Positions 1-8,947 of a stretch of 64,000 nt of DNA are shown here, piece by piece (the first letter of the stretch is position 1; each line of letters starts with the position of its first letter). The notes under the pieces are model-generated. The model did not search any database. It had not been told where the DNA came from and was given only the letters and a program-made list of their open reading frames with translations. This DNA is from Cellulomonas wangsupingiae (GTDB lineage Bacteria > Actinomycetota > Actinomycetes > Actinomycetales > Cellulomonadaceae). The stretch lies in the NCBI RefSeq assembly GCF_024508275.1, contig NZ_CP101989.1, positions 2,914,001 to 2,978,000 on the forward strand, given 5' to 3'. The position numbers and the translations under genes are program-made.

Positions 1-1
1 G

Positions 2-154
2 ATCGCCCACCGCCTGCACACCGCGCACGACGCGGACCGCGTGGCCGTGGTCGACGCGGGCCGGATCAGCGAGATCGGACCGCACGACGAGCTCGTCGCC
101 GCGGGCGGCGAGTACGCCGCGCTGTGGCGGTCCTGGCAGCACGAGTCCGCCTGA
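2..154 (+). CDS. ABC exporter ATP-binding protein, C-terminal fragment
   Basis: Only the last 50 codons are in the window; the 5' part lies upstream. The visible protein starts at the H-loop (IAHRL), whose histidine contacts the ATP gamma-phosphate, and continues with VAVVDAGRISEIGPHDEL and GEYAALW. This ending is typical of exporter-type ABC proteins in which a membrane domain is fused to the ATPase (MsbA/MdlB/CydC-like). The substrate cannot be told from this fragment. It ends at TGA 152-154 and converges on the SURF1-like gene, with a GC-rich hairpin between them. Confidence 0.8.
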   Translation: MAHRLHTAHDADRVAVVDAGRISEIGPHDELVAAGGEYAALWRSWQHESA

Positions 155-162
155 CACGGGGC

Positions 163-191
163 ACCGCGGCCGTCGCGACGGCGGCCGCGGT
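163..191. terminator. Candidate bidirectional terminator hairpin
   Basis: Nine-base arms ACCGCGGCC (163-171) and GGCCGCGGT (183-191) flank a loop that itself contains the palindrome GTCGCGAC. It sits between the convergent ABC ATPase and SURF1-like genes. No T-tract follows, which is common in high-GC actinobacteria. Function is inferred from position only. Confidence 0.35.
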
Positions 192-199
192 CCCGCCCG

Positions 200-1057
200 T
201 CAGCGTCGCGCCGCGAGCGCGTCGTCCTCGGCCTCGGCCGGTGCGTCGCCCGGCAGCAGGGGCCGTCCCGCCGCCTCGTCGCGCACCAGGCGCCACCAGA
301 GAGCGGCCACGAACAGCCCGAAGATCCACCACTGCGCCGCGTACGCGAGGTTCTGGATGTTCAGGCCGGAGCCGGCCCTGGTCGGCGGGTCGAGCGGCTC
401 GAGACCGGCCTGCGCGGCCGGGTCCGCGGGGTCGCTCGTCTGCACCACGAGGTAGCCGGTGTAGACGGGACCGCCCCAGGTCGTGAGGAGCTGGGCGGGG
501 CTGATCGCGTCGGTGCGTCCGTCGACGACGGGGTCGCCGGCCGCCTCGCCCACCTGCAACCACCCCACGACCTCGACGGGTCCGTCCGGCGCGGACGGGA
601 CGTCGTCCCCGGCCGTCCACCCGCGCACGACGGGCAGGACGGCCGTCCCCTCGTCGGTGGGCACGAGCAGCGGCGTCAGGACGAGGTTCCCCTCGCTGCG
701 CGTGTCGTGCGAGCGGCCCGTCACCAGCAGCGTGGCGTCGTCGTCGTAGGTGCCGGTGACGACGGCCTTGCGCGCCACGAGGTCCCCGACGAAGGGGTCG
801 CCGGGCGCCAGCAGGTCCGCGAGGGGCTCGGGGTCGGCGGACAGGATGCGCTCGGCCTCCCGGTCCGCCGACAGCGCGCCGCGCACCTCGGCCCGCTCGA
901 GCTGCCACACGCCGAGCCGGGCGCACACCGCGGCGGCGGCCAGCAGCACGACCAGCAGCCCGAGCATGCGCGGGCGGAGCGCGGCGCGCCACAGGGAGGT
1001 GGGGGTGTCGGCCACGTCTTCACGGTACCCGCCGCGGCCGGCCGGCCGGTGCGTCAC
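200..1057 (-). CDS. SURF1-family cytochrome oxidase biogenesis protein
   Basis: A 285-aa membrane protein with the SURF1 layout: an N-terminal membrane helix (about residues 32-48, [20 protein letters not shown] followed by QLER), an extracytoplasmic domain with VRGWTAG and VVGWLQVGE, and a C-terminal helix introduced by [21 protein letters not shown]1 proteins assist assembly of the haem-copper cytochrome c oxidase. An internal GTG at 1015 (VADTPTSLW) is an alternative start giving 271 aa; neither start has a strong ribosome-binding site. It is convergent with the upstream ABC gene and divergent from xfp. Family assignment is firm; the exact role is inferred. Confidence 0.85.
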   Translation of the reverse strand: MTHRPAGRGGYREDVADTPTSLWRAALRPRMLGLLVVLLAAAAVCARLGVWQLERAEVRGALSADREAERILSADPEPLADLLAPGDPFVGDLVARKAVVTGTYDDDATLLVTGRSHDTRSEGNLVLTPLLVPTDEGTAVLPVVRGWTAGDDVPSAPDGPVEVVGWLQVGEAAGDPVVDGRTDAISPAQLLTTWGGPVYTGYLVVQTSDPADPAAQAGLEPLDPPTRAGSGLNIQNLAYAAQWWIFGLFVAALWWRLVRDEAAGRPLLPGDAPAEAEDDALAARR

Positions 1058-1219
1058 CCGCGCCGCGCACGACGATGCCCCTGCGGTGGCGCCGCATGTG
1101 CGCTTGTATGGCTGTGGTCAGGAGCACAGACGATGTGGGCCGGACGTCCCACCTCTCGCCCCGACCTGACGGAAGGCTGGGCGACGGCCCGGCCACAGGT
1201 ACTGCCCTCGGGAGGGGAC

Positions 1220-3769
1220 ATGACATCCACCACTGCGGACCCGCACACCTCCGGTGCCGGTCCGATCGCCCCGGGGCTGTTCGCCGAGGCCGAGGCGAGA
1301 ACCGCCTGGCGCACGGGGTCCGGCGCCCTCGACGACGCGACGCTGCGCCGCATCGAGAAGTGGTGGCGCGCCGCCAACTACCTGTCCGTGGGTCAGATCT
1401 ACCTGCTCGACAACCCGCTGCTGCGCCGGCCGCTGAGCCGGGACGACGTCAAGCCGCGGCTGCTCGGCCACTGGGGCACCACGCCCGGCCTGAACTTCCT
1501 GTACGCGCACCTCAACCGCGCCGTCGCGGAGCGGCAGCAGTCGACGATCTACGTCACCGGACCCGGCCACGGCGGCCCCGGGCTCGTCGCGAGCGCGTAC
1601 CTCGACGGCACGTACTCCGAGGTGTACTCCGACATCACGAAGGACGAGGAGGGCCTGCGTCGGCTGTTCCGGCAGTTCTCCTTCCCCGGTGGCATCCCGT
1701 CGCACGTCGCACCGGAGACCCCCGGGTCGATCCACGAGGGCGGCGAGCTCGGCTACGCGCTGAGCCACGCGTACGGTGCCGCGTTCGACAACCCGCACCT
1801 GCTGGTCGCGGCGGTCGTCGGCGACGGCGAGGCCGAGACCGGCCCGCTGGCGACCAGCTGGCACTCGAACAAGTTCGTCAACCCGCGCCAGGACGGCATC
1901 GTCCTGCCGATCCTGCACCTCAACGGGTACAAGATCGCCAACCCCACGGTCCTCGCGCGCATCAGCGACGACGAGCTGCACGACCTCATGGTCGGCTACG
2001 GCCACACGCCGCACGTGTTCGTCGCGGGCTTCGACGACGAGGACGTCCTGGAGACGCACCGCCGGTTCGCGGTCCTGCTCGACGAGGTGCTCGACGAGAT
2101 CGCGCAGATCAAGGCGCGGGCGGCCGAGGGCGACCTCACGCGGCCGATGTACCCGATGATCGTGTTCCGCACCCCCAAGGGATGGACGGGGCCGGCGGAG
2201 ATCGACGGCAAGAAGACCACCGGCTCGTGGCGGGCGCACCAGGTGCCGCTCGCGAACGCGCGGGACACCCCCGAGCACCTGGCCGTGCTGGAGGAGTGGC
2301 TGCAGTCCTACCGCCCGGCCGAGCTGTTCGACGCCACCGGCTGCCTGGACCCCGACATCGCCGCGCTCGCCCCGGCGGGCGACCTGCGGATGAGCGCGAA
2401 CCCGCACACCAACGGCGGCCTGCTGCTGCGCGACCTGCGGATGCCCGACTTCCGCACGTTCGCGCAGGACGTGCCCGCCCCCGGTGCCACGTTCGCCGAG
2501 GCCCCGCGCGTGCTCGGGGAGTTCCTCACCGAGGTCATCCGGCGCAACCCCGACAACTTCCGGATCTTCGGGCCCGACGAGACCGCGTCCAACCGCCTGC
2601 AGGCGGTGTACGAGGTCACGGACAAGCAGTGGAACGCGGAGTTCTACGGGCCCGACGTCGACGAGCACCTGGCCCGTGCCGGCCGCGTCATGGAGATGCT
2701 GTCGGAGCACCAGTGCCAGGGCTGGCTCGAGGGGTACCTGCTCACCGGGCGGCACGGGCTGTTCACGTCGTACGAGGCCTTCATCCACATCGTCGACTCG
2801 ATGTTCAACCAGCACGCGAAGTGGCTGAAGGTCACCAACGACATCCCGTGGCGCCGGCCGGTCGCGAGCCTGAACTACCTGCTGTCGAGCCACGTGTGGC
2901 GCCAGGACCACAACGGCTTCAGCCACCAGGACCCCGGCTTCATCGACCACGTCGTGAACAAGAAGGCCGAGGTCGTGCGGGTCTACCTGCCGCCGGACGC
3001 CAACACGCTGCTGAGCACGTACGACCACTGCCTGCGCAGCCGGCAGTACGTCAACGTCGTCGTGTCCGGCAAGCAGCCCGCACCGAACTTCCTGACGATG
3101 GACCAGGCGGTCGCGCACTGCACGCGCGGCCTCGGCATCTGGGAGTGGGCCGGGTCCGAGGCCCAGGACGAGGAGCCGGACGTCGTGCTCGGCTGCGCCG
3201 GCGACGTGCCGACGCTCGAGGTGCTCGCGGCCGCCGACATCCTGCGACGCGAGCTGCCGCAGCTGAAGGTGCGCGTCGTGAACGTCGTGGACCTCATGCG
3301 GCTGCAGGACGCACGTGAGCATCCTCACGGTATGACCGACGCCGAGTTCGACACGATCTTCACCGCGGACCGGCCGATCGTCTTCGCGTACCACGGGTAC
3401 CCGTGGCTCATCCACCGCCTCACGTACCGCCGCAACGGGCACGCCAACCTGCACGTCCGCGGCTACAAGGAGGAGGGCACCACCACCACGCCGTTCGACA
3501 TGGTGATGCTCAACGACCTCGACCGGTACCACCTGGTCATCGACGTCATCGACCACGTCCACTGGCTGCGCGCGTCCCAGGCGGGCCTGCGTCAGCGTAT
3601 GGTCGATGCCCGCATCCGAGCGCGGCAGTACACGCGTGAGCACGGCGAGGACATCCCCGAGGTGCGTGACTGGGTGTGGCCCGACGTCGGTGAGACCGCG
3701 ACGGAGGAGGGCGGCCCGCAGCCCGCGCGCCCGTCCACGGCGGCGGACACCGGCGGGGACAACGAGTAG
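1220..3769 (+). CDS. xfp: Xylulose-5-phosphate/fructose-6-phosphate phosphoketolase
   Basis: An 849-aa thiamine-diphosphate enzyme that splits xylulose-5-phosphate or fructose-6-phosphate with phosphate, giving acetyl-phosphate plus glyceraldehyde-3-phosphate or erythrose-4-phosphate. Family motifs are GPGHGGP (114-120), SFPGGIPSH (154-162) and the cofactor-binding GDGEAETGP (201-209); the length is normal for the family. The ATG at 1220 is chosen because GGAGGG (1211-1216) precedes it and the following sequence aligns with known N-termini; the reading frame is open further upstream but without a ribosome-binding site. pta and ackA follow on the same strand and consume the acetyl-phosphate. 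A strong hairpin lies just after the stop. Confidence 0.95.
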   Translation: MTSTTADPHTSGAGPIAPGLFAEAEARTAWRTGSGALDDATLRRIEKWWRAANYLSVGQIYLLDNPLLRRPLSRDDVKPRLLGHWGTTPGLNFLYAHLNRAVAERQQSTIYVTGPGHGGPGLVASAYLDGTYSEVYSDITKDEEGLRRLFRQFSFPGGIPSHVAPETPGSIHEGGELGYALSHAYGAAFDNPHLLVAAVVGDGEAETGPLATSWHSNKFVNPRQDGIVLPILHLNGYKIANPTVLARISDDELHDLMVGYGHTPHVFVAGFDDEDVLETHRRFAVLLDEVLDEIAQIKARAAEGDLTRPMYPMIVFRTPKGWTGPAEIDGKKTTGSWRAHQVPLANARDTPEHLAVLEEWLQSYRPAELFDATGCLDPDIAALAPAGDLRMSANPHTNGGLLLRDLRMPDFRTFAQDVPAPGATFAEAPRVLGEFLTEVIRRNPDNFRIFGPDETASNRLQAVYEVTDKQWNAEFYGPDVDEHLARAGRVMEMLSEHQCQGWLEGYLLTGRHGLFTSYEAFIHIVDSMFNQHAKWLKVTNDIPWRRPVASLNYLLSSHVWRQDHNGFSHQDPGFIDHVVNKKAEVVRVYLPPDANTLLSTYDHCLRSRQYVNVVVSGKQPAPNFLTMDQAVAHCTRGLGIWEWAGSEAQDEEPDVVLGCAGDVPTLEVLAAADILRRELPQLKVRVVNVVDLMRLQDAREHPHGMTDAEFDTIFTADRPIVFAYHGYPWLIHRLTYRRNGHANLHVRGYKEEGTTTTPFDMVMLNDLDRYHLVIDVIDHVHWLRASQAGLRQRMVDARIRARQYTREHGEDIPEVRDWVWPDVGETATEEGGPQPARPSTAADTGGDNE

Positions 3770-3782
3770 CCGGACCATCAGC

Positions 3783-3816
3783 GGTGGCGTCCGGGCCCAC
3801 CGGCCCGGACGCCACC
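3783..3816 (+). terminator. Hairpin terminator or attenuator between xfp and pta
   Basis: Perfect 15-bp arms GGTGGCGTCCGGGCC (3783-3797) and its complement (3802-3816) around a 4-nt loop, beginning 14 nt after the xfp stop. There is no U-tract. It may uncouple xfp transcription from pta-ackA or only lower read-through; only 46 nt remain before the pta start. Confidence 0.6.
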
Positions 3817-3862
3817 GGAACACGACCAGCCCCCACCCGGGGCGACAGGAGTGAGCAGCACA

Positions 3863-5971
3863 GTGGCCAGGACGATCTACGTCATGTCGGCCGAGGGTGA
3901 CACGGGCAAGTCCGTCGTCGCCCTGGGTCTCGTCGACCTGCTGACGCGCTCGGTGCAGCGCGTCGGCGTCTTCCGCCCCGTCGCCAGGTCGACGGACGAG
4001 CGCGACTACGTCCTCGAGCTGCTGCTCGAGCACGACGGGGTCGAGATCGCCTACGACGAGGCGGTCGGCGCGACGTACGACGAGGTGATCGAGGACCCCG
4101 AGGCCGCGCTGTCGCGCATCGTGTCCCGGTTCCACGACGTCGAGCGGCGCTGCGACGCCGTCGTCGTCGTCGGCACCGACTACACGGACGTCGCCGGGCC
4201 CACCGAGCTGGCGTACAACGCGCGGATCGCCGCGAACCTCGGCGCACCGGTCGTGCTCGTGGTCAACGGCGCCCAGCGCACCCCCGAGGACGTGCACCAC
4301 GCGGTCGACGTCGCCACCGCCGCGATCACGGCCGACCACGCGCAGGTGGTCTCGGTGATCGCCAACCGCTGCGCCCCCGGCTCGCTCGACCAGGTGCGCG
4401 AGGCGCTCGCCGGGCCGGTCCCGGTGTGGGCGCTGCCCGACTCCCCGCTGCTGTACGCGCCCACGCTGCGTCAGCTCATGGAGGCCGTCGGCGGCACCCT
4501 GACCGGTGGCGACGAGGAGCTGCTGGGCCGCGAGGTGCTCGACGTGCTCGTCGGCGCCATGTCGATCGAGCACCTGCTGGACCGGCTGCAGGACGGCGCC
4601 GTCGTCATCACGCCCGGCGACCGCTCGGAGGTGCTGCTCGGCCTGCTCATGGCCCACCAGGCCGAGGGCTTCCCGTCCCTGGCGGGTCTCATCCTCAACG
4701 GCGGGCTCGCCCCCGCCCCCAGCATCGAGCGGCTCGTCAGCGGCCTCGGCTCGCGGCTGCCGCTCATCACCACCAACCTCGGGACGTTCCGCACCGCCAG
4801 CGCGGCGGCGGCGGCCCGCGGGCGCCTGACCCACGACGCGCAGCGCAAGGTCGACACCGCGCTCGCGCTCTTCGAGCAGCACGTGAACGGCGGCGAGCTG
4901 CTCGCGACGCTCGACGTGCCGCGCCCCGAGGTCGTCACGCCCCTGATGTTCGAGTACGCGCTGCTCGACCGGGCCCGCGCGGACCGCAAGCACGTCGTCC
5001 TGCCCGAGGGCAACGACGACCGCATCCTGCGCGCCGCGTCGACCCTGCTCCAGCGGCAGGTGGCGGACCTGACGATCCTCGGCGACGAGGCCGCGATCCG
5101 GACGCGGGCGATCGAGCTCGGCCTGGACCTCGACGGCGCGCAGGTCATCGACCCGAAGAACGGCGAGACGCTCGAGCGGTTCGCGGAGATCTACACCGAG
5201 CTGCGCAAGCACAAGGGCATGACGGTCGAGCGGGCGCGCGAGATCGTCTCGTCCGTGTCGTACTTCGGCACGCTCATGGTGCAGCTCGGCATGGCCGACG
5301 GCATGGTGTCCGGCGCCGTGCACACGACGGCGCACACGATCAAGCCGTCCTTCGAGATCATCAAGACCACGCCGGGCGTCGGCAGCGTGTCGTCCTGCTT
5401 CCTCATGTGCCTCGAGGACCGCGTGCTGGTCTACGCCGACTGCGCCGTCATCCCCGACCCGACGGCCGAGCAGCTCGCGGACATCGCGATCTCGTCCGCG
5501 GAGACCGCGACGCAGTTCGGCATCGAGCCGCGGATCGCCATGCTGTCGTACTCGACCGGCGAGTCCGGCTCGGGTGCCGACGTCGAGAAGGTGCGCGAGG
5601 CGACCCGGCTGGTCCGCGAGCGCCGTCCCGACCTGTCGGTCGAGGGCCCGATCCAGTACGACGCCGCGGTCGACGCGTCGGTCGCGAAGACGAAGATGCC
5701 CGACTCGGCGGTCGCCGGGCGTGCGACCGTGTTCGTCTTCCCCGACCTCAACACCGGCAACAACACCTACAAGGCCGTGCAGCGCTCGGCCGGCGCCGTG
5801 GCCATCGGCCCGGTGCTGCAGGGGCTGCGCAAGCCCGTCAACGACCTGTCCCGCGGCGCCCTGGTCCAGGACATCGTCAACACCGTCGCGATCACCGCGA
5901 TCCAGGCGCAGGCGCTCGCCGCCGCGAACGCCGCCGACACCGCCACGAACCCGGAAGGCACCACCCGATGA
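3863..5971 (+). CDS. pta: Phosphate acetyltransferase
   Basis: Interconverts acetyl-phosphate and acetyl-CoA. The long (about 702-aa) form has an N-terminal P-loop-like domain (TIYVMSAEGDTGKS at the start), a central DRTGG-type region, and the catalytic PTA/PTB domain from about residue 375 (HVVLPEGNDDRILRAA, DGMVSGAVHTTAHT, SYSTGESGSG). I place the start at GTG 3863 because AGGAG (3847-3851) is then 11 nt upstream and the product begins like other Pta proteins; an in-frame GTG at 3851 would touch that ribosome-binding site. The stop overlaps the ackA start by 4 nt (ATGA), so pta and ackA are probably translationally coupled. Confidence 0.95.
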   Translation: MARTIYVMSAEGDTGKSVVALGLVDLLTRSVQRVGVFRPVARSTDERDYVLELLLEHDGVEIAYDEAVGATYDEVIEDPEAALSRIVSRFHDVERRCDAVVVVGTDYTDVAGPTELAYNARIAANLGAPVVLVVNGAQRTPEDVHHAVDVATAAITADHAQVVSVIANRCAPGSLDQVREALAGPVPVWALPDSPLLYAPTLRQLMEAVGGTLTGGDEELLGREVLDVLVGAMSIEHLLDRLQDGAVVITPGDRSEVLLGLLMAHQAEGFPSLAGLILNGGLAPAPSIERLVSGLGSRLPLITTNLGTFRTASAAAAARGRLTHDAQRKVDTALALFEQHVNGGELLATLDVPRPEVVTPLMFEYALLDRARADRKHVVLPEGNDDRILRAASTLLQRQVADLTILGDEAAIRTRAIELGLDLDGAQVIDPKNGETLERFAEIYTELRKHKGMTVERAREIVSSVSYFGTLMVQLGMADGMVSGAVHTTAHTIKPSFEIIKTTPGVGSVSSCFLMCLEDRVLVYADCAVIPDPTAEQLADIAISSAETATQFGIEPRIAMLSYSTGESGSGADVEKVREATRLVRERRPDLSVEGPIQYDAAVDASVAKTKMPDSAVAGRATVFVFPDLNTGNNTYKAVQRSAGAVAIGPVLQGLRKPVNDLSRGALVQDIVNTVAITAIQAQALAAANAADTATNPEGTTR

Positions 5972-7185
5972 GCACGTCCCCCTCCCCGCAGCACCGCGCG
6001 ACGGTCCTCGTCGTCAACTCCGGGTCGTCGTCGATCAAGTACCAGCTCGTGGACCCGGACAGCGGCGACGCCGTCGCCTCGGGGCTGGTCGAGCGCATCG
6101 GCGAGGACACCGGCGCGGTCAAGCACGTCGCGCACGGCGTGACGACGCGCCGCGAGGTGCCCGTGCCGGACCACGCCGAGGGCCTGCGGATCGTGCTCGG
6201 GCTCTTCGACGAGATCGGCCCGGACCTGGCGACGTCGAACGTCGTGGCCGTGGGGCACCGGGTCGTCCAGGGCGGCGCCCTGTTCGACGGCCCGGCCCTG
6301 GTCGACGCCGAGGTCGAGCGCAAGATCGAGCAGCTCGCTCCCCTGGCGCCGTTGCACAACCCGGCCAACCTCACGGGCATCCGGGTCGCGCAGGCGCTGC
6401 TGCCCGACGTGCCGCACGTCGTGGTCTTCGACACCGCGTTCTTCCGCACGCTGCCCGACGCGGCCGCGACGTACGCGATCGACGCGCAGGTGGCCGCGGA
6501 CCACCAGGTCCGCCGGTACGGCGCCCACGGCACGTCGCACCAGTACGTGTCGCAGCAGGTGGCGCAGCTGCTCGGGCGTCCGGTGTCCGAGCTGAACCAG
6601 ATCGTCCTGCACCTGGGCAACGGCGCGTCGGCCTCGGCCGTGCGCGGCGGGGTCGCGGTCGAGACGTCCATGGGGCTCACGCCGCTCGAGGGCCTGGTCA
6701 TGGGCACGCGCTCGGGCGACATCGACCCGGCCGTCGTGTTCCACCTGTACCGCAACGCGGGCATGAGCATCGACGAGATCGACGACCTGCTCAACCGCCG
6801 GTCGGGCATCAAGGGCCTGTCGGGCGAGAACGACTTCCGTCAGCTGCACGACATGGTCGCGGCGGGCGACACGGCCGCGCGCCTCGCGCTCGACGTGTAC
6901 CTGCACCGTCTGCGCAAGTACATCGGCGCGTACCACGCGGTGCTGGGCCGCCTCGACGTCATCGCCTTCACCGCCGGCGTCGGCGAGAACGACGACATCG
7001 TGCGCGCGGGCGTCCTGAGCGGGCTGGAGGCGCTCGGCATCGAGCTCGACCTCGAGCGCAACGCGGGCCGCAAGTCCGAGCCGACGGTCATCTCCCCCGA
7101 CGGCGCCAAGGTCACGGTCCTGGTGCTCCCGACGAACGAGGAGCTCGCGATCGCCCGGCAGGCCATCGAGGTCGTCGGCGCCTGA
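5968..7185 (+). CDS. ackA: Acetate kinase
   Basis: A 405-aa ASKHA-fold kinase converting acetyl-phosphate and ADP to acetate and ATP. Signatures are VLVVNSGSSSIKYQL near the N-terminus, VGHRVVQGG, FDTAFFRTLP, RRYGAHGTSHQYV with the catalytic-site histidine, LGNGAS, and FTAGVGENDD. It starts inside the pta stop codon (ATGA overlap). With xfp and pta it forms a phosphoketolase-to-acetate branch that recovers ATP. It is convergent with the aldehyde dehydrogenase gene across a palindromic repeat. Confidence 0.96.
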   Translation: MSTSPSPQHRATVLVVNSGSSSIKYQLVDPDSGDAVASGLVERIGEDTGAVKHVAHGVTTRREVPVPDHAEGLRIVLGLFDEIGPDLATSNVVAVGHRVVQGGALFDGPALVDAEVERKIEQLAPLAPLHNPANLTGIRVAQALLPDVPHVVVFDTAFFRTLPDAAATYAIDAQVAADHQVRRYGAHGTSHQYVSQQVAQLLGRPVSELNQIVLHLGNGASASAVRGGVAVETSMGLTPLEGLVMGTRSGDIDPAVVFHLYRNAGMSIDEIDDLLNRRSGIKGLSGENDFRQLHDMVAAGDTAARLALDVYLHRLRKYIGAYHAVLGRLDVIAFTAGVGENDDIVRAGVLSGLEALGIELDLERNAGRKSEPTVISPDGAKVTVLVLPTNEELAIARQAIEVVGA

Positions 7186-7206
7186 CGCCGGCACCTCGGC
7201 GACGGG

Positions 7207-7264
7207 CCGGATCGCTCTCTCACCGCGGGGTGGACACCCGCCCGGGCGTGGGAGAGCGATCCGG
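7207..7264. repeat. Intergenic palindromic repeat, copy A (probable bidirectional terminator)
   Basis: Arms CCGGATCGCTCTC (7207-7219) and GAGAGCGATCCGG (7252-7264) pair perfectly and extend four more pairs inward, one a G-T wobble; the loop is 24 nt and has its own inverted sequence. It lies between convergent ackA and the aldehyde dehydrogenase gene. The right half followed by GTCC closely resembles the units at 38904-39051, which also separate two convergent genes. Terminator function is inferred. Confidence 0.6.
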
Positions 7265-7281
7265 TCCCGACGCGGACGGCC

Positions 7282-8895
7282 TCAGGGCAGGCGGAGCGTC
7301 CGCTCCGCCCGCAGCAGGCGCGTGAGGACCCGGGGCCACACGTCGGGACCGAGCTCGTGGAGCTCGCGCATGCCGAACCCGCGGCCGCTGTGGACGCCAC
7401 GCTGGGCGACGACACCCTGGGTCCACGTCGTCTCCCACAAGCCCTCGCGGCCGTGGCGGCGGCCGAACCCCGACGCACCCACCCCGCCGATCGGCACCCC
7501 GACGCTTCCCCACAGCAGGTGGTGGGTGTCGTTGACGACCACCGCACCGGCCCGCGTGCGCGCCGCGAGCGCCGTGCCCCGCGCCGTCGAGCGCGTCCAC
7601 ACGGCCGCGACGAGCCCGAGCTCGGAGTCGTTCATCGCGGCCACGGCCTCGTCGTCGGACGCGACCGGGTAGACCGACACGACGGGCCCGAAGGTCTCCT
7701 CGCGGTGGGCCCGGGCCGTGGGAGGCACGTCCGCCAGCAGCGTCGGCTCGAAGAAGTACGGCCCGAGGTCGGGCCGCTGCTCACCGCCCGTCAGGAGCGT
7801 CGCGCCGTGCCCCAGGGCGTCCTCGACGTGCTCGACGACGCGCGCGAGCTGCGCCGGGCCGACGAGCGACCCCATGTCGGCGCGGTAGTCGAGCCCCGCC
7901 CCGAGCCGCAGCGCGGCCGTCCGGCGCACGAGGGCCGCGACGAACGCGTCGCGCACGTCCTCGTGGACGTAGATCCGCTCGATGCTGGCGCACAGCTGCC
8001 CGGCGGACCCGAAGCAGGCCCGCACGGCGCCCTCCGCGGCCGCCTCCACGTCGACGTCGTCGGCGACGTACATCGCGTTCTTGCCGCCGAGCTCCAGGGT
8101 CACCGGCACGCCGAGCTCACCCGCACGCCCGGCGAACACCCGCCCGGAGGCGGTCGACCCGGTGAAGCCGGCGTGGTCGACGTGCTCGAGCAGCGCCATG
8201 CCGACGTCGGGGCCGCCGACGAGCACCTGCAGCAGGTCGGGCGGCAGGCCGGCGTCCTCGAGCAGCTCGGCACCCCACAGCAGCGTGAGCGCCGTCTGGG
8301 GGTCGGCACGCAGCAGCACCGCGTTGCCGGCCACGAGCGCGGGCAGGGGGTCCCCCAGGCCGAGGGACAGCGGGTAGTTCCACGGCGTGACGATCCCGAC
8401 CACCCCGACGGGGTGCCGCAGCACGCGGGCCGACGTGAAGGGCCCGAACAGCCCGCGCACGCTGCGCGGCGCGAGCATGCGGCGGGCGCGCAGCCCGTAG
8501 TAGCGCGCCGCGTTGGCGACGTCACCGAGCTCCTCCCACGCGTGCGCGCGGGCCTTGCCGGTCTCCACCTGCAGCAGGTCGAGCACGTCGGACTGCCGCT
8601 CGAGCAGCAGGTCGTGCACCCGCAGCAGCACGGCAGCGCGCTCGGCCACCGGCCGGGCCGCCCACAGCCGCTGCGCCGCGCGGGCGCGGCGGGCCGCGTC
8701 GGGCAGGTCACCGGGCGCGGTGAGCGGGACGGCCGCGACGGGGCTGCCCGTGAACGGTGCCACGGCCGACGCCGTGGCGTGCCCCGGGCTCGCGACGACG
8801 CGCGCGAGGAGAGGACGCACGTCGTCGGGCTCGAGCACGTACGTGGCGAGCGGGTCGGTCTCCGGGTCGTGCAGGTCGGCATGCTCGGGCGCCAT
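7282..8895 (-). CDS. NAD(P)+ aldehyde dehydrogenase, GabD2/succinate-semialdehyde dehydrogenase-like
   Basis: A 537-aa aldehyde dehydrogenase. Visible are the Rossmann segment VVGIVTPWNYPLSLG, the general-base motif VTLELGGKNAMYV, and the nucleophile motif FGSAGQLCAS; ETFGPVVSVYPV and LGLVAAVWT are also typical. The stretch ARYYGLRARRMLAPRS and overall similarity recall actinobacterial succinate-semialdehyde dehydrogenase (GabD2), which makes succinate from succinate semialdehyde; the substrate is uncertain. ATG 8895 is chosen because the reading frame upstream is low-complexity arginine/proline-rich. It follows ptsI by 52 nt on the same strand, but no functional link to the PTS is evident. 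Confidence 0.85.
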   Translation of the reverse strand: MAPEHADLHDPETDPLATYVLEPDDVRPLLARVVASPGHATASAVAPFTGSPVAAVPLTAPGDLPDAARRARAAQRLWAARPVAERAAVLLRVHDLLLERQSDVLDLLQVETGKARAHAWEELGDVANAARYYGLRARRMLAPRSVRGLFGPFTSARVLRHPVGVVGIVTPWNYPLSLGLGDPLPALVAGNAVLLRADPQTALTLLWGAELLEDAGLPPDLLQVLVGGPDVGMALLEHVDHAGFTGSTASGRVFAGRAGELGVPVTLELGGKNAMYVADDVDVEAAAEGAVRACFGSAGQLCASIERIYVHEDVRDAFVAALVRRTAALRLGAGLDYRADMGSLVGPAQLARVVEHVEDALGHGATLLTGGEQRPDLGPYFFEPTLLADVPPTARAHREETFGPVVSVYPVASDDEAVAAMNDSELGLVAAVWTRSTARGTALAARTRAGAVVVNDTHHLLWGSVGVPIGGVGASGFGRRHGREGLWETTWTQGVVAQRGVHSGRGFGMRELHELGPDVWPRVLTRLLRAERTLRLP

Positions 8896-8947
8896 CGCGT
8901 CAGCGTACGCCGCCGCGCCGGTCAGCCCTCGTGCGACACCGTCCCCG

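Noticed and set aside
707-1219. Upstream extension of the xfp reading frame
   Set aside because: It overlaps the SURF1-like gene and lacks a ribosome-binding site, whereas ATG 1220 has GGAGGG and a family-like N-terminus.
1118-5335. A 1405-codon minus-strand open frame opposite xfp and pta
   Set aside because: It is antisense to two clearly recognised enzymes, is dominated by Arg/Val/Asp/Ala low-complexity sequence and has no domain; long antisense frames are expected at this GC content.
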